This document shows, in pieces, positions 17,640 to 28,735 of a stretch of DNA of 64,000 nt. This DNA is from G963708235 sp963708235 (GTDB lineage: Bacteria > Actinomycetota > Acidimicrobiia > Spongiisociales > UBA5794), in the NCBI GenBank assembly GCA_963708235.1, contig OY970200.1, positions 2,356,001 to 2,420,000 of the forward strand, read 5' to 3'. The notes under the pieces are model-generated. The model was not told the origin of the DNA. It saw only the letters and a list, made by a program, of their open reading frames with translations, and made no database searches. Numbering within the stretch: the first letter of the stretch is position 1; every line of letters starts with the position of its first letter. The position numbers and the translations under genes were made by a program.

Positions 17640-19391
17640 GTGACCAACCCCGACCACAATCTCGCCTTCAGCCGGGTACTCGCCGGTGCGCTGGCAACGC
17701 TTGGGCTCCGCCATGTCTGCATCTCACCGGGTTCCCGCAACACCCCCTTGACGCTTGCGTTCGCCGAGCACCCCGACCTGATCGACTGGTCGCATCACGA
17801 CGAGCGGTCGGCGGCGTTCTTTGCGTTGGGTCTGGCCAAGGCCGGCGGCGACCCGGTTGCCCTGGTCTGCACCTCGGGGACCGCCGCCGCCGAATACCTG
17901 CCCGCCGTCACCGAGGCCCGCCTCGCCCGGGTTCCGCTGCTGGTGCTCACCGCCGACCGTCCACCCGAGTTACGCCAGGTGGGCGCCCCCCAGACCATCG
18001 ACCAGATTCGGCTCTACGGCGATGCGGTCAAATGGTTCCACGAGACCGGCCTGCCGGACACCGAGACGATCCGCACCGCCCCCGCCCTCGCCGCCCACAC
18101 CTGGGGCGAGGCCGTCGATGCCCCCGCCGGGCCGGTCCATCTCAATATCGCCTTCCGGGAGCCGCTGCTCTCCGATGACTACGCAGCGCACGGCGGTTCG
18201 TCGACCCGCCCCCCGGCGGTCCACCTACCGGCCCGGCGGCCCTCCCCCGAGTCGCTCGCCGAGATGGTGGACCTCGTCACCACCCACGACGTCCTGTTCG
18301 TCGCCGGTGCCCTCCCCCCCGACGCCGCTGCACCTATCGCCGATCTGGCCCGATCGATCGGCGCCCTCACCCTGGCCGATCCCCAGTCGGGACTGCGCAG
18401 CGATGCGGGCGGGGCGCTGGCGACCGGTGAACTGCTGGTGGCCGCGGGAGCGCTCGATCTGGCACCGCCGCAGGTGGTGGTGAGGTGGGGGCCGCTCCCG
18501 ACCTCGAAACCGATCTGGCGGTGGCTCGCCGACCATCCCGAGGTGCCCCAGATCGTGGTCGACCCGTCGGGCCACCGTGACCCGCTCGCCTCGGCGTCGC
18601 ACATGTTCCGCTCCGATCCGGCCGCAACCGCCTCCGATCTCCTGACCACACTGACGGGTGCGGATTTCGAGTCCGGCGACCCCGCCACCACATGGATCGA
18701 CCGGTGGGCGGCGTTCGATTCGGCGGCGTCCACCGCCCTCGCCCTCAGCCTGACCGAGGAATCGTTCCCCAACGAACCGGCCATCGCCTCGGTGGTGTGG
18801 GAGTCGGCGCCCGATGGATCGATGCTCTTCCTCGGTTCGTCGATGCCGATCCGGGATGTCGACAGCTTTGCGGGTGCCCGCAGCGCACCGGTGCACGTGC
18901 TCGCCAACCGGGGCGCCAGCGGCATCGACGGAACCGTCGCCGCCGCCCTCGGCGCCACCGCCTCCGATCGCGGCCGCCCCGGTATCGCCCTGATCGGCGA
19001 CGTCGCCGTTCTCCACGACCTGGGGTCACTTGCCACCATGGCCCGGCTCGGGTTACCGCTGACGCTGGTCGTGGTCCACAACGATGGTGGCGGGATCTTC
19101 GGGCTCCTCGACCAGGCCGACCCACGCCGGGTGCCGAGCGACATCTACGAACGTCATATCGGCACGCCCCACGGCGTCGACTTCGTCGCCGTCGCCACCG
19201 CCCTCGGGCTGGATGCCATCGAGGTCACCACCCGTGAAGCCCTCGCCGAGGCCGTCAGCCGACCCGTTTCCGGCCCGCTCGTGGTCCAGATCCGCACCGA
19301 CCGAACCGAACTCGCCCCCCGCAGACGCCGTCTGCTGACCGCAGTCGTGGATGTCTTACCCTCCCAGAGCGGACCCGGAGGGACGATCTGA
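17640..19391 (+). CDS. menD: SEPHCHC synthase (menaquinone pathway)
   Basis: This 583-residue thiamine-diphosphate enzyme adds 2-oxoglutarate to isochorismate. The N-terminal CISPGSRNTPLTLAF and HHDERSAAFFALGLAK (with the ThDP-activating Glu), the middle CTSGTAAAEYLPAVTEA and the C-terminal Mg/ThDP motif NDGGGIFGLL identify it. The GTG at 17640 starts one strand before the conserved region and has a leaderless-type promoter. Confidence 0.95.
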   Translation: MTNPDHNLAFSRVLAGALATLGLRHVCISPGSRNTPLTLAFAEHPDLIDWSHHDERSAAFFALGLAKAGGDPVALVCTSGTAAAEYLPAVTEARLARVPLLVLTADRPPELRQVGAPQTIDQIRLYGDAVKWFHETGLPDTETIRTAPALAAHTWGEAVDAPAGPVHLNIAFREPLLSDDYAAHGGSSTRPPAVHLPARRPSPESLAEMVDLVTTHDVLFVAGALPPDAAAPIADLARSIGALTLADPQSGLRSDAGGALATGELLVAAGALDLAPPQVVVRWGPLPTSKPIWRWLADHPEVPQIVVDPSGHRDPLASASHMFRSDPAATASDLLTTLTGADFESGDPATTWIDRWAAFDSAASTALALSLTEESFPNEPAIASVVWESAPDGSMLFLGSSMPIRDVDSFAGARSAPVHVLANRGASGIDGTVAAALGATASDRGRPGIALIGDVAVLHDLGSLATMARLGLPLTLVVVHNDGGGIFGLLDQADPRRVPSDIYERHIGTPHGVDFVAVATALGLDAIEVTTREALAEAVSRPVSGPLVVQIRTDRTELAPRRRRLLTAVVDVLPSQSGPGGTI

Positions 19392-19405
19392 GGTCTCGGT
19401 CCCAC

Positions 19406-19440
19406 GCCTCCGATGGGTTTGACCGTCGGAGGCGGTCAAA
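19406..19440. promoter_or_regulatory. Two overlapping inverted repeats after menD
   Basis: GCCTCCGA (19406-19413) pairs with TCGGAGGC (19426-19433), while TTTGACC (19418-19424) pairs with GGTCAAA (19434-19440). The two stems interleave, so they cannot form fully at once. The region may be a menD terminator, an operator, or a switch for the downstream gene. Confidence 0.4.
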
Positions 19441-19480
19441 TTGGGTGCACGATGGATACGACGAAACATGGAGGCCGGTC

Positions 19481-19930
19481 GTGAGGTTTCGATCGACGGT
19501 TGAGCTTGGGGGCAAGACGGCGACGGGGCTCCGGGTCCCGGACGAGGTGGTGGAGGCGCTGGGGTCTGGCAAGCGTCCGGCGGTGGTGGTCACGGTCGGT
19601 GGGCACCGCTATCGCAGCACGGTGGCGAGGATGGGCGGGGTGTACATGATTCCGCTCAGCGCCGAGAACCGCAAGGCCGCCGGTGTCGCCGCCGGGGACG
19701 AGGTCGAGGTCGACATCGAGCTCGACACCGAACCCCGTGAGGTGGAGGTGCCATCGGATCTCTCCGATGCGCTCGACGCCGACCCGGAGGCCCGGGCGTT
19801 CTTCGACACCTTGTCCTACAGCCTGAAACGGTGGCACGTCCTGTCGGTCGAAGGCGCCAAGACACCCGAAACCCGGCAGCGGCGAATCGACAAGTCGGTC
19901 GCCATGCTCCACGAGGGTAGGGCTCGCTGA
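19481..19930 (+). CDS. DUF1905/YdeI-like small protein
   Basis: This 149-residue protein starts MRFRSTVELGGKTATGLRVP, typical of the DUF1905 beta-barrel. A C-terminal helical YdeI/OmpD-associated motif follows (SYSLKRWHVLSVEGAKTPETR). Some family members were linked to bacteriocin resistance, but the biochemical role is unknown. GTG 19481 is chosen because GGAGG lies 6 nt upstream and the domain begins there; the longer GTG at 19445 adds unrelated residues. Confidence 0.75.
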   Translation: MRFRSTVELGGKTATGLRVPDEVVEALGSGKRPAVVVTVGGHRYRSTVARMGGVYMIPLSAENRKAAGVAAGDEVEVDIELDTEPREVEVPSDLSDALDADPEARAFFDTLSYSLKRWHVLSVEGAKTPETRQRRIDKSVAMLHEGRAR

Positions 19931-19970
19931 ATCGAAGCGGGTGGTGCACCGGCGAGGGCCGGAGCGACGG

Positions 19971-21293
19971 TCAGGTGACGGTGAGCAGGTTGAGCATGGG
20001 GAGGAACTTCCACCGGGTCTCCACCAGCTCGTCCTCTGGGTCGGAGTCGGCGACGATCCCGTTGCCGGCGTAGAGGCGGGCCGAACGACCACTGATCAGA
20101 CCGCAGCGGAGAGCGATCACGACATCGCCGTCACCGGCGGGGGTCAGCCAGCCGACCCCACCGCTGTACCAGCCGCGGTCGATCGCCTCGGCCTTGTCGA
20201 TGAAGGCCATCGCCTCCTCGCGGGGGGTGCCGCCGACGGCAGGGGTGGGGTGGAGACGGCGGGCCAGATCGAACAGCGACACCCCGTTGGACAACGTCCC
20301 GGTGATCTCGCTGGACAGGTGTTGGACGGTGGCGATCCGTCGCAGCGACGGCACCTCGGGGACGTGGAGCTCGTCGGTGACCGAACGGAGTCGGTCGGCG
20401 ATGTCGTCGACCACCAGCGCATGTTCCTGACGGTCCTTGCCGCTCGACATCAGCGCCTCACCGACCGCACGGTCCTCCTCGTCCCCCTCCCCCCGCTGCG
20501 CCGATCCGGCGAGTGGGTTGGCGCGGACCTGGGGGCCACGTCGGCCGATCAGAAGCTCGGGGGTGGCGCCGATGAGCGTGCCGTCACCGACCTGCCAGCC
20601 ATAGAGATGGCACTGCGGATTGTGGTCACCGAGATGACCGACGATCTCGAAGGGGTCGATGGTCATCTCGGTGCCGACCAGGACCGAACGCGCCAGCACC
20701 ACCTTGGTCAGAGAGCCGGCGCGGATGGCGGCGACGGCCTCACCGACGGCGGCGCACCAGTCCGTCCCGGGCGGGATCGAGCGCACCGAGTGGTCACCCA
20801 GACCAGGCGCCGATCGTGGACCGGGGTCGGAGAGGTCGCGGAGGGTGGTAAGGACACCGGAGGCATCGGCCCCGGGGGGTACCGCCACCACCAGCCGGCC
20901 CACACCGTCTTCGACCACCACCGCCGCCGACGGGAGCACCACTTCGGCCGAAGGAAATCCCGCCCATTCCTGGCTGTGGGGACCGTCGGGCGAATAGGCG
21001 AATCCCAGCATCAGCCGTGCCCCGGCAGGGAGTTCGGGGAGGTCGGCCCAGCCTTCCTCGAGTTGCTCGAAGCGCCGGACTCCGGAGGCGGTCAGCCGCC
21101 AGGCGACCCCCACCGAACCGATCGATCCCCCCTCGGGTGTGGACACAAACCGCGCCGACCCGAAGAACGGCGCCGCCACCCTGACGAAGTCGATCGGGTC
21201 GACATCGACGGCAACCTCGGCGACCCGGAACACACCGGTATCACCGTCGAGAAGCTCACCGAGGTCGCGCAGCAGAACGGGAGGCAGCAGCAT
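19971..21293 (-). CDS. menF: Isochorismate synthase
   Basis: This 440-residue chorismate-binding enzyme has the motifs GSLTKVVLARS, LIGATPELLIGRRG, NPLAGSAQRG, SSGKDRQEHALVVDDI, LHPTPAVGGTP and YSGGVGW. These are the conserved active-site and Mg-binding blocks of the MenF/EntC type. It supplies isochorismate to MenD, encoded convergently nearby. The ATG at 21293 follows TAACAT by 7 nt, so the mRNA is likely leaderless. Confidence 0.92.
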   Translation of the reverse strand: MLLPPVLLRDLGELLDGDTGVFRVAEVAVDVDPIDFVRVAAPFFGSARFVSTPEGGSIGSVGVAWRLTASGVRRFEQLEEGWADLPELPAGARLMLGFAYSPDGPHSQEWAGFPSAEVVLPSAAVVVEDGVGRLVVAVPPGADASGVLTTLRDLSDPGPRSAPGLGDHSVRSIPPGTDWCAAVGEAVAAIRAGSLTKVVLARSVLVGTEMTIDPFEIVGHLGDHNPQCHLYGWQVGDGTLIGATPELLIGRRGPQVRANPLAGSAQRGEGDEEDRAVGEALMSSGKDRQEHALVVDDIADRLRSVTDELHVPEVPSLRRIATVQHLSSEITGTLSNGVSLFDLARRLHPTPAVGGTPREEAMAFIDKAEAIDRGWYSGGVGWLTPAGDGDVVIALRCGLISGRSARLYAGNGIVADSDPEDELVETRWKFLPMLNLLTVT

Positions 21294-21300
21294 CGTGATG

Positions 21301-21306
21301 ATGTTA
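21301..21306 (-). promoter_or_regulatory. Leaderless -10 TAACAT of menF
   Basis: TAACAT on the minus strand ends 7 nt before the menF ATG. It sits at the junction with the upstream hydrolase gene. Confidence 0.45.
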
Positions 21307-22182
21307 CCGGTGGTGGTGACGGGCGATGGTTCCGGCGAGGATCTGCGCCATCACCTCGGGTCGTTCCTGGACGACGAAATGCGACGCACCGGCGACCACC
21401 TCGACGTGGTCGATGTTGCCGAAGCGTGACGCCTGCCGGTCGAGGAAGGGTCGATCGTGCGAGTTCGACCGCTCCCCCGCCACCAGCACCACCGGGCATC
21501 CGACCTCGCCGAGCCGGTCCCAGCCGAGATGGCGGGTGGCGCCCCGGTAGAACTCCGCCTCGGCGTCCGGCGGGCACTTCAACCGGGCGCCGTCCGGTCC
21601 GGGGGTCAGACCGTGATCGAGGTAGGCATCGAGCGCATCGGGACGCCAACCGATGAACGGCTCCTTGCCGGCGAAGTTCGCCGCCGCCGCGCTCCGATCG
21701 GCGAATGCCGCCTTGCGGCGCAGGGCGCTGCGCACCACCGGGTGGTCGTCGTCGAATTCGATCCCCGGCGGAAGGATGATCGGCTCGACCAGAACCATGG
21801 CGGCAAACGTCCCCGGAGCGAGCAGTTCGGCGAGCACCAGCGCAGCGGCGCCGGACGAGTGACCGAAGCCGACCGTGCCCTCTGCCCCGTCGAGGACGAC
21901 CAGGAGATCACGGGCGATGTCCCACCACGAGTACGGCGGTGGCGGGACATCGGAGTCGCCGTGGGCCCGCTGGTCGATCGAGGTCACCCATCCGGAGGCC
22001 TCGAGTTGCGCAAGTTCACCGATGACGGGCCGATGGACCTCCTTGCAGAGACCGGTGGCGTGGACGGTGACGATGTGGGGCACCGTCGTCTCCGGACTCC
22101 CCGAGGGCCGGGGTCCCCACCGGGTGGACTCGACGGCAATGGCGACCCCCTCGGAGTCGACCCGGCTCCAGGCCCGTCTCAC
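21304..22182 (-). CDS. Alpha/beta hydrolase
   Basis: This 292-residue alpha/beta-hydrolase has the nucleophile elbow GHSSG (Ser near 108) and the late catalytic-His motif VAGASHFV. An acid residue is expected in VVLVAGERSNSHD. It lies 10 bp upstream of menF and could be a MenH-like enzyme, but GHSSG and overall length do not identify it, so a generic hydrolase is the safe call. GTG 22182 overlaps the CBS-protein stop. Confidence 0.7.
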   Translation of the reverse strand: MRRAWSRVDSEGVAIAVESTRWGPRPSGSPETTVPHIVTVHATGLCKEVHRPVIGELAQLEASGWVTSIDQRAHGDSDVPPPPYSWWDIARDLLVVLDGAEGTVGFGHSSGAAALVLAELLAPGTFAAMVLVEPIILPPGIEFDDDHPVVRSALRRKAAFADRSAAAANFAGKEPFIGWRPDALDAYLDHGLTPGPDGARLKCPPDAEAEFYRGATRHLGWDRLGEVGCPVVLVAGERSNSHDRPFLDRQASRFGNIDHVEVVAGASHFVVQERPEVMAQILAGTIARHHHR

Positions 22183-22790
22183 GAGGTGCGGTCGTCGATT
22201 CGCCAGGTCAGCTCGTTGTCGACCCGGGTGACGGCGTCGAGCCGCCGGACCAGATCGGTGAGCAGGCTGGCCTCGGTGCGGGTGCCGATCTCCCCGGTGA
22301 AACGGACCACCCCGTTGCTCACCGAGACCCCGATGGTCTCGGGATCGACGAACAGCACCCGGCGGATGACATCCTCACGGATCTCGTCCTCGATGACATC
22401 GTCGGGCCGGGTGTAGACGGCCACGATGTCGAGACGGGACACGATGCCCAACACCTCGGCGTTCGGACCGACGACGGGAAGCCGGTTGACGTCGTTGATC
22501 ACCATCAGCCTGGCGGCATCGGCGACCGACTTGTCGGCCTCGATGGTCAGCACCGGCTGACTCATCACGGTGCCCACCGACTCGATCGGAATCACATCAT
22601 CGGCCTCCTGGCGCGCCACCTCGATGCGGAGGAAATCGGCCTCGGTGATGATGCCCTGGAGCTTGCCGTCGGCGTCGCATACGGGGAGTCCACTGACCTT
22701 GTTCCGCCACATCAACTGGGCGGCGTCCTTGATGGCGGTTTCGGGTGTCACCATGATGACGTCGGTGGTCATGACGTCGACTACCTGCAT
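22179..22790 (-). CDS. CBS-pair protein with C-terminal BON domain
   Basis: This 203-residue protein has two CBS motifs (VVDVMTTDVIMVTPETAI near the N-terminus and VMSQPVLTIEADKSVADAA near residue 75) forming a nucleotide-sensing Bateman module. A BON domain follows (about 135-200, DPETIGVSVSNGVVRFTGEI). Such proteins bind adenine nucleotides and perhaps membranes. A GGAGAG ribosome site precedes the ATG. The neighbouring upstream gene is a CoA-ligase/acetyltransferase, so a sensor of energy state is plausible. Confidence 0.8.
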   Translation of the reverse strand: MQVVDVMTTDVIMVTPETAIKDAAQLMWRNKVSGLPVCDADGKLQGIITEADFLRIEVARQEADDVIPIESVGTVMSQPVLTIEADKSVADAARLMVINDVNRLPVVGPNAEVLGIVSRLDIVAVYTRPDDVIEDEIREDVIRRVLFVDPETIGVSVSNGVVRFTGEIGTRTEASLLTDLVRRLDAVTRVDNELTWRIDDRTS

Positions 22791-22821
22791 GTCAGCCCTC
22801 TCCGGTCGCTTCGAGTTGGCG

Positions 22822-25587
22822 TCATTGTGGCATCGACGCCGTGTGCCGTGCCGTGCTCAACCCGGTATCGGGAACCCAGGTACCCGTGGTCGGCTGCACC
22901 CTGATCCGGGCATCCACCGCACTCAGACCCGATCCGGGCTCACCGACCTTGACCGGGTTGAGGTCCATCTCTGCGATCTCGGGATGGTCCTCGACGAGGT
23001 TGGAGACCCGCAGCAACGTCTCCTCGACGGCGGCGATGTCCCCGGCCGGCCCTCCCCGGTAGCCCTCGAGCAGCTTGGAGGACTTCACCTCGCTGATCAT
23101 CTCGGCGGCGTCGAGGTCGGTGAGCGGGGGGATGCGGAACGCAACGTCGCCGATCAGTTCGACGAACACGCCGCCGAGACCGAAGACGATCAACGGGCCG
23201 AAATTGGGGTCCTGGGTCATCCCGATCAGCACCTCGTGGCCACCGGAGACCATCTCCTGGACCAGGGCGCCGTCGGCGTCGTCCACCACCGAGGTCACCC
23301 GACGGTAGGCGTTGCGGATCGCATCGTCTCCCTCGACGCCGAGGATCACGCCACCGACATCGGATTTGTGGACCGCCGAGGGGGCGATCACCTTGAGGAC
23401 GGCAGGCCCACCGAACCGAGCGGCGATGGCGACCGCTTCGTCCTCGTCGGAGGCGACGGCGGCCTGCGGCATCCGGATCCCGTAGGCGCCGAGTACGGCG
23501 GCGACCTCCTCGGCCTCCAACCATCCCCCTTCATCGCCGACCCTGTCCATGGCACCGGCGATCACCGCCGCTGCCGCATCCGGGTCGGTGTCGTCGAAGC
23601 GCCGCTGCTCCCCGACCGGGCGACTCTGCCATTCGGCGTGGGAGACGGCTTTGGCGAGGGCGCGGGCGGCCTGCTCGGGGAACGGGTACACCGGGACCTT
23701 GCTCTCTCCCCCGGCCAGCTCATCGGGGGCGCCACCCGACGACATGTACACGGCGAGGAAGGTCTTCTCGCCATGATGTCGGGCGGCGGCGGTGGCGATG
23801 GCATTGGCGGTGGGGGCAGCGCCGACCGGCGACGCCGGGATGAACAGGGTCATCACCGCATCGACTTCGTCCGAGGTCATCAGTTCCTCGATGCAGGCGG
23901 CGTACTCGGCGGGTCCGGCCGAGGCGATCATGTCGACCGGGTTGGCGACGGCCGCTTCCGGTGACAGCGATCCACGGAGCCGTCGCTGCAGATCGGCGGA
24001 GAACTCGACCACCTCGAGCCCCGAGGACTCCAGGGCATCGACGGCGAGGATCCCGGGACCCCCGGCGTTGGTGACCAGCCCGACGCGGCGGCCCTTCGGG
24101 GCCGGCTGGTTGGCAAGCAGGGCGGTGACATCGAACAGTTCGGCCAGGGTCTCGGTGCGGATCACACCGGCCTGGCGGAACAACGCATCGACGGCGATGT
24201 CGAGGCTGGCGAGCGAACCGGTGTGCGAACTGGCGGCGCGTGCCCCCGCCTCGGTGCGTCCCGACTTCACCGCCACGATCGGCTTCTTGCGGGCGATGCG
24301 TCGGGCGATACGGGCGAAGCGGCGTGGATTCCCGAACGACTCCAGGTAGAGCAGGATCACATCGGTGGCCGGGTCGTCCTCCCAGTAGAGCAGGAGGTCG
24401 TTGCCGGAGACATCGGCCTTGTTCCCCACCGAGACGAACGACGAGATGCCGATGTTGAGCCGGGTGGCGTAGTCGAGGATGGCGATCCCGAGGGCACCGC
24501 TCTGTGACGACATCGCCACATTGCCCGGATCGGGCCGGACCGGACCGAACTGGCCGTCGAGACGCACCGCCGGGTCGGTGTTGACCAGCCCCATGCAGTT
24601 CGGCCCGACCATGCGCATGCTGTGGGAACGGGCGATCTCGAGCAGCCGGCCCTCGGCGGCGGCGCCCTCGGCGCCGGTCTCGCTGAACCCGGCGGAGATG
24701 ACCACGATCCCGCGGACCCCCTTCTGGGCACATTCCTCGACCACCTTGATCACATGGGGGGCGGGCACCACGATGAAGGCGAGATCGACCGGGGACGGGC
24801 AGTCGAGGATCGAGGAGTAGGCAACCATCGAGCGGATCACGTCGGCCCGGGGATTGACGGGGTACACCGGGCCGGTGAAGTCACCGGACAACAGGTTGTT
24901 GATCAGACGGCCGCCGATGGACTCGGCGTCGCGGCTGGCGCCGATCACCGCCACGCTGTGGGGGTAGAGCAGGGGCATGATGCTGGCGGCGGTGGCGCGT
25001 TGTTCGTGGACCTCGGCTGCGGCGATCGTCGCCGTGGTCTCCTCGGTGGGGAACTCGACGGTGTAGACGCCTTCTTCGAGTTCCCGGTAGACGTTGAAGC
25101 CGGCGCCCCGGAACACCCGCAGCATGGCGTGGTTCTCGGCGAGCACGAACGCCCGGAAGGCGGTGATCCCGTGAATGCGGGCGTAGGCGGTGAGGTAGTC
25201 GAGCAGCCGGGTTCCGATACCTTTCGCCTGTTCGTCATCGGCGACGGCGAAGGCCACCTCGGCGGTGTCGGCACCCTCGATCTGGCGGTCGTAACGACCC
25301 ACGGCGATCAACCGGCCGTCCCGCTCCACGACAAAGGCCATCCGCTCGGTGTAGTCGAGCACCGTGAAGTAGGTGATCTCGTCGGGGTCGAGCCGCTTCT
25401 TCACCCGGAAGAACCGGTGGTAGGAACTCTCGTTCGACATCAGGGTGACGAACTCGTTGAGTGCCTCTCCGTCGCTGGGAAGGATCGGCCGGAGGTGGAC
25501 CGTCGAACCGTCCTTGAGCAGGATGTCCGCTTCCCACTGACCGGGGTATCCGTCAGGGAGGGGGGTATCGTCAGGAGTGCGCAACAT
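22822..25587 (-). CDS. GNAT / NDP-forming acyl-CoA synthetase fusion
   Basis: This 921-residue protein joins an N-terminal GNAT acetyltransferase (about 20-185; AKGIGTRLLDYL) to a CoA-binding Rossmann domain (about 200-330; VAVIGASRDAESIGG). A ligase core (about 340-640; SQSGALGIAI and SHTGSLA) and a C-terminal ATP-grasp domain (about 690-921) follow. Relatives act as protein lysine acetyltransferases or acetate/acyl-CoA ligases (Pat/PatZ-like, ADP-forming). It may link CoA-ester level to protein acylation. ATG 25587 follows TAGTCT by 8 nt. Confidence 0.85.
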   Translation of the reverse strand: MLRTPDDTPLPDGYPGQWEADILLKDGSTVHLRPILPSDGEALNEFVTLMSNESSYHRFFRVKKRLDPDEITYFTVLDYTERMAFVVERDGRLIAVGRYDRQIEGADTAEVAFAVADDEQAKGIGTRLLDYLTAYARIHGITAFRAFVLAENHAMLRVFRGAGFNVYRELEEGVYTVEFPTEETTATIAAAEVHEQRATAASIMPLLYPHSVAVIGASRDAESIGGRLINNLLSGDFTGPVYPVNPRADVIRSMVAYSSILDCPSPVDLAFIVVPAPHVIKVVEECAQKGVRGIVVISAGFSETGAEGAAAEGRLLEIARSHSMRMVGPNCMGLVNTDPAVRLDGQFGPVRPDPGNVAMSSQSGALGIAILDYATRLNIGISSFVSVGNKADVSGNDLLLYWEDDPATDVILLYLESFGNPRRFARIARRIARKKPIVAVKSGRTEAGARAASSHTGSLASLDIAVDALFRQAGVIRTETLAELFDVTALLANQPAPKGRRVGLVTNAGGPGILAVDALESSGLEVVEFSADLQRRLRGSLSPEAAVANPVDMIASAGPAEYAACIEELMTSDEVDAVMTLFIPASPVGAAPTANAIATAAARHHGEKTFLAVYMSSGGAPDELAGGESKVPVYPFPEQAARALAKAVSHAEWQSRPVGEQRRFDDTDPDAAAAVIAGAMDRVGDEGGWLEAEEVAAVLGAYGIRMPQAAVASDEDEAVAIAARFGGPAVLKVIAPSAVHKSDVGGVILGVEGDDAIRNAYRRVTSVVDDADGALVQEMVSGGHEVLIGMTQDPNFGPLIVFGLGGVFVELIGDVAFRIPPLTDLDAAEMISEVKSSKLLEGYRGGPAGDIAAVEETLLRVSNLVEDHPEIAEMDLNPVKVGEPGSGLSAVDARIRVQPTTGTWVPDTGLSTARHTASMPQ

Positions 25588-25595
25588 GCGGTCGG

Positions 25596-25601
25596 AGACT
25601 A
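25596..25601 (-). promoter_or_regulatory. Leaderless -10 TAGTCT
   Basis: TAGTCT on the minus strand ends 8 nt before the ATG at 25587. Confidence 0.45.
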
Positions 25602-25637
25602 CCGGATCTGCCGCTCGCCTCCCCAGACGGCCTCCGG

Positions 25638-27236
<1,599 letters not shown>

Positions 27237-27243
27237 GGGAGGG

Positions 27244-27249
27244 ACCTTA
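27244..27249 (-). promoter_or_regulatory. Leaderless -10 TAAGGT of the ABC-F gene
   Basis: TAAGGT on the minus strand ends 7 nt before the ATG at 27236. Confidence 0.45.
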
Positions 27250-27366
27250 GGTGGTGCGCCGGGAGGTTCATCGTCCCGTCACCGCGGCCATCGCCGACGG
27301 TGACGCAAGGGGGCGAGAAGCGAATGCCGGGACATCGTACCGTCGCCAGGCAGCCGTGACGAAGGA

Positions 27367-28383
27367 TCAGACCGCGGTCAGGTCGCGGTGCTCGATGGTG
27401 CCGTCGGCGTGGATGGCGAAACGACCCTCGGTGCGATGGTGGACGGGGCTCGGGGTAGACCAGGGCCACCCGCCGAACTGGGTGCGTCGGTAGTCCTCGA
27501 CGGCAGTGCGGAGCTCCTCGGGGGAGTTCATCACGAACGGGCCCATCTGGAAGACGGGGGCACCGATGGGTTGACCTTGGAGCAGCAGCAGCTCGACCGG
27601 AGCGTCTCCGGCGGTGAGTTCCGTGGCGACCTCGGCTCGGAGCCTGGCACCGATCCCGGAGGTGATGTCGGTGGATCCGACCCGCACTTCGCCACCGACG
27701 AAGCAATGCAGCATCCGGTTGACCTCGGCGGGGGCGGCGGGCAGTTGCCAACGCGATCCCGGAGCGAGCCGGATCAGCCAGATACCAAGGTGCGAGCCCG
27801 CCTGTGACGCCCACGAGTCGGGCGGGGCGGGAGGGCCGACCGCCCGGTCGACGGTGCCGGCGATGACGTCGACCTCGACTCCGGGCGCCGGCGTGACGGT
27901 GGGGATGTCCTCACCCCACAACATGGCGAAGTGGGCGGGCACCAGCTTCGACTCCGGCGGCAGGTTGAGCCAGATCTGGAAGAGCTCGAGGGGGTTGACG
28001 TCGTCGGGTCGGATGAGCGGGAACATCTCGGCGTGCATGATCCCGCTGCCGGTGGTGAGCCATTGGACATCGCCTTCGCCGTAGCGAGCGGTGGCTCCGA
28101 GCGAATCGGAGTGGTCGACGTAGCCACGTCGCACCACGGTCACCGTCTCGAAGCCGCGGTGCGGGTGCTGGGGGAAGCCGGGGACCACATCGCCGTGGTA
28201 CATGCTCCAGCCATCGTTGCCGGAGAAGTCGGCGCCGATGCGACGACCGGCGAGCGACGCCACCGGACCGAGCCGATCGTTCCCTGCGGGGTAGGCGTCG
28301 ACATGGTGCACGGTGAAGATGAAGGGATCCAGTCCCTCCCACGGCATACCTTGTTCGACGAGTTCCAAGACGGGATCGATCAC
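27367..28383 (-). CDS. Pirin family bicupin protein
   Basis: This 338-residue protein carries the pirin metal site: HPHRGFETVT and, about 45 residues later, GSGIMHAEMF. The His/His/Glu/His set usually binds Fe(II). Some bacterial pirins are quercetinases, others are redox-sensing regulators; the sequence does not decide. GTG 28383 is chosen because GGAGGG lies just upstream; an ORF extension to 28473 has no ribosome site. Confidence 0.85.
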   Translation of the reverse strand: MIDPVLELVEQGMPWEGLDPFIFTVHHVDAYPAGNDRLGPVASLAGRRIGADFSGNDGWSMYHGDVVPGFPQHPHRGFETVTVVRRGYVDHSDSLGATARYGEGDVQWLTTGSGIMHAEMFPLIRPDDVNPLELFQIWLNLPPESKLVPAHFAMLWGEDIPTVTPAPGVEVDVIAGTVDRAVGPPAPPDSWASQAGSHLGIWLIRLAPGSRWQLPAAPAEVNRMLHCFVGGEVRVGSTDITSGIGARLRAEVATELTAGDAPVELLLLQGQPIGAPVFQMGPFVMNSPEELRTAVEDYRRTQFGGWPWSTPSPVHHRTEGRFAIHADGTIEHRDLTAV

Positions 28384-28473
28384 CGTCCCTCCATTCTGTA
28401 GTCGGTCGCGGCAAAGTCCCGCCGCCCTCGACATCAACGGCGCAAGGTGAGATCGAATTCCACCCACCGGCAA

Positions 28474-28722
28474 TCAGCGGATGCCGGGCTCCGATGACGC
28501 ATCGGCGAGCAACCGTTGCAGCTCGGCGATCCGGGCCTCGACCCGCGCAAGGTCACCGGCGGCATCGATCCGCTGATTGAGATCGCGCCACTGTTCGCTG
28601 CGCATGCCCCCGCCGAGGTCGTCGCCACCGAGCGAGCTCACCGATATCCGGCGGTCCAACAGGTGGAGCCGCCGCGATTCGAGGCTCTCCAGTTCTGTCT
28701 GCAGGCGCCGGTCATCTGTCAT
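28474..28722 (-). CDS. Small charged helical protein
   Basis: This 82-residue protein is mostly charged and predicted helical or coiled-coil: TELESLESRRLHLLDRRIS near the N-terminus and ARVEARIAELQRLLADA near the C-terminus. I do not recognise a family. A TAGGGT hexamer ends 7 nt before its ATG, which supports it as a real, leaderless gene. Confidence 0.55.
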   Translation of the reverse strand: MTDDRRLQTELESLESRRLHLLDRRISVSSLGGDDLGGGMRSEQWRDLNQRIDAAGDLARVEARIAELQRLLADASSEPGIR

Positions 28723-28729
28723 CACCCGG

Positions 28730-28735
28730 ACCCTA
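28730..28735 (-). promoter_or_regulatory. Leaderless -10 TAGGGT
   Basis: TAGGGT on the minus strand ends 7 nt before the ATG at 28722. It overlaps the end of the upstream oxidoreductase gene. Confidence 0.5.
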
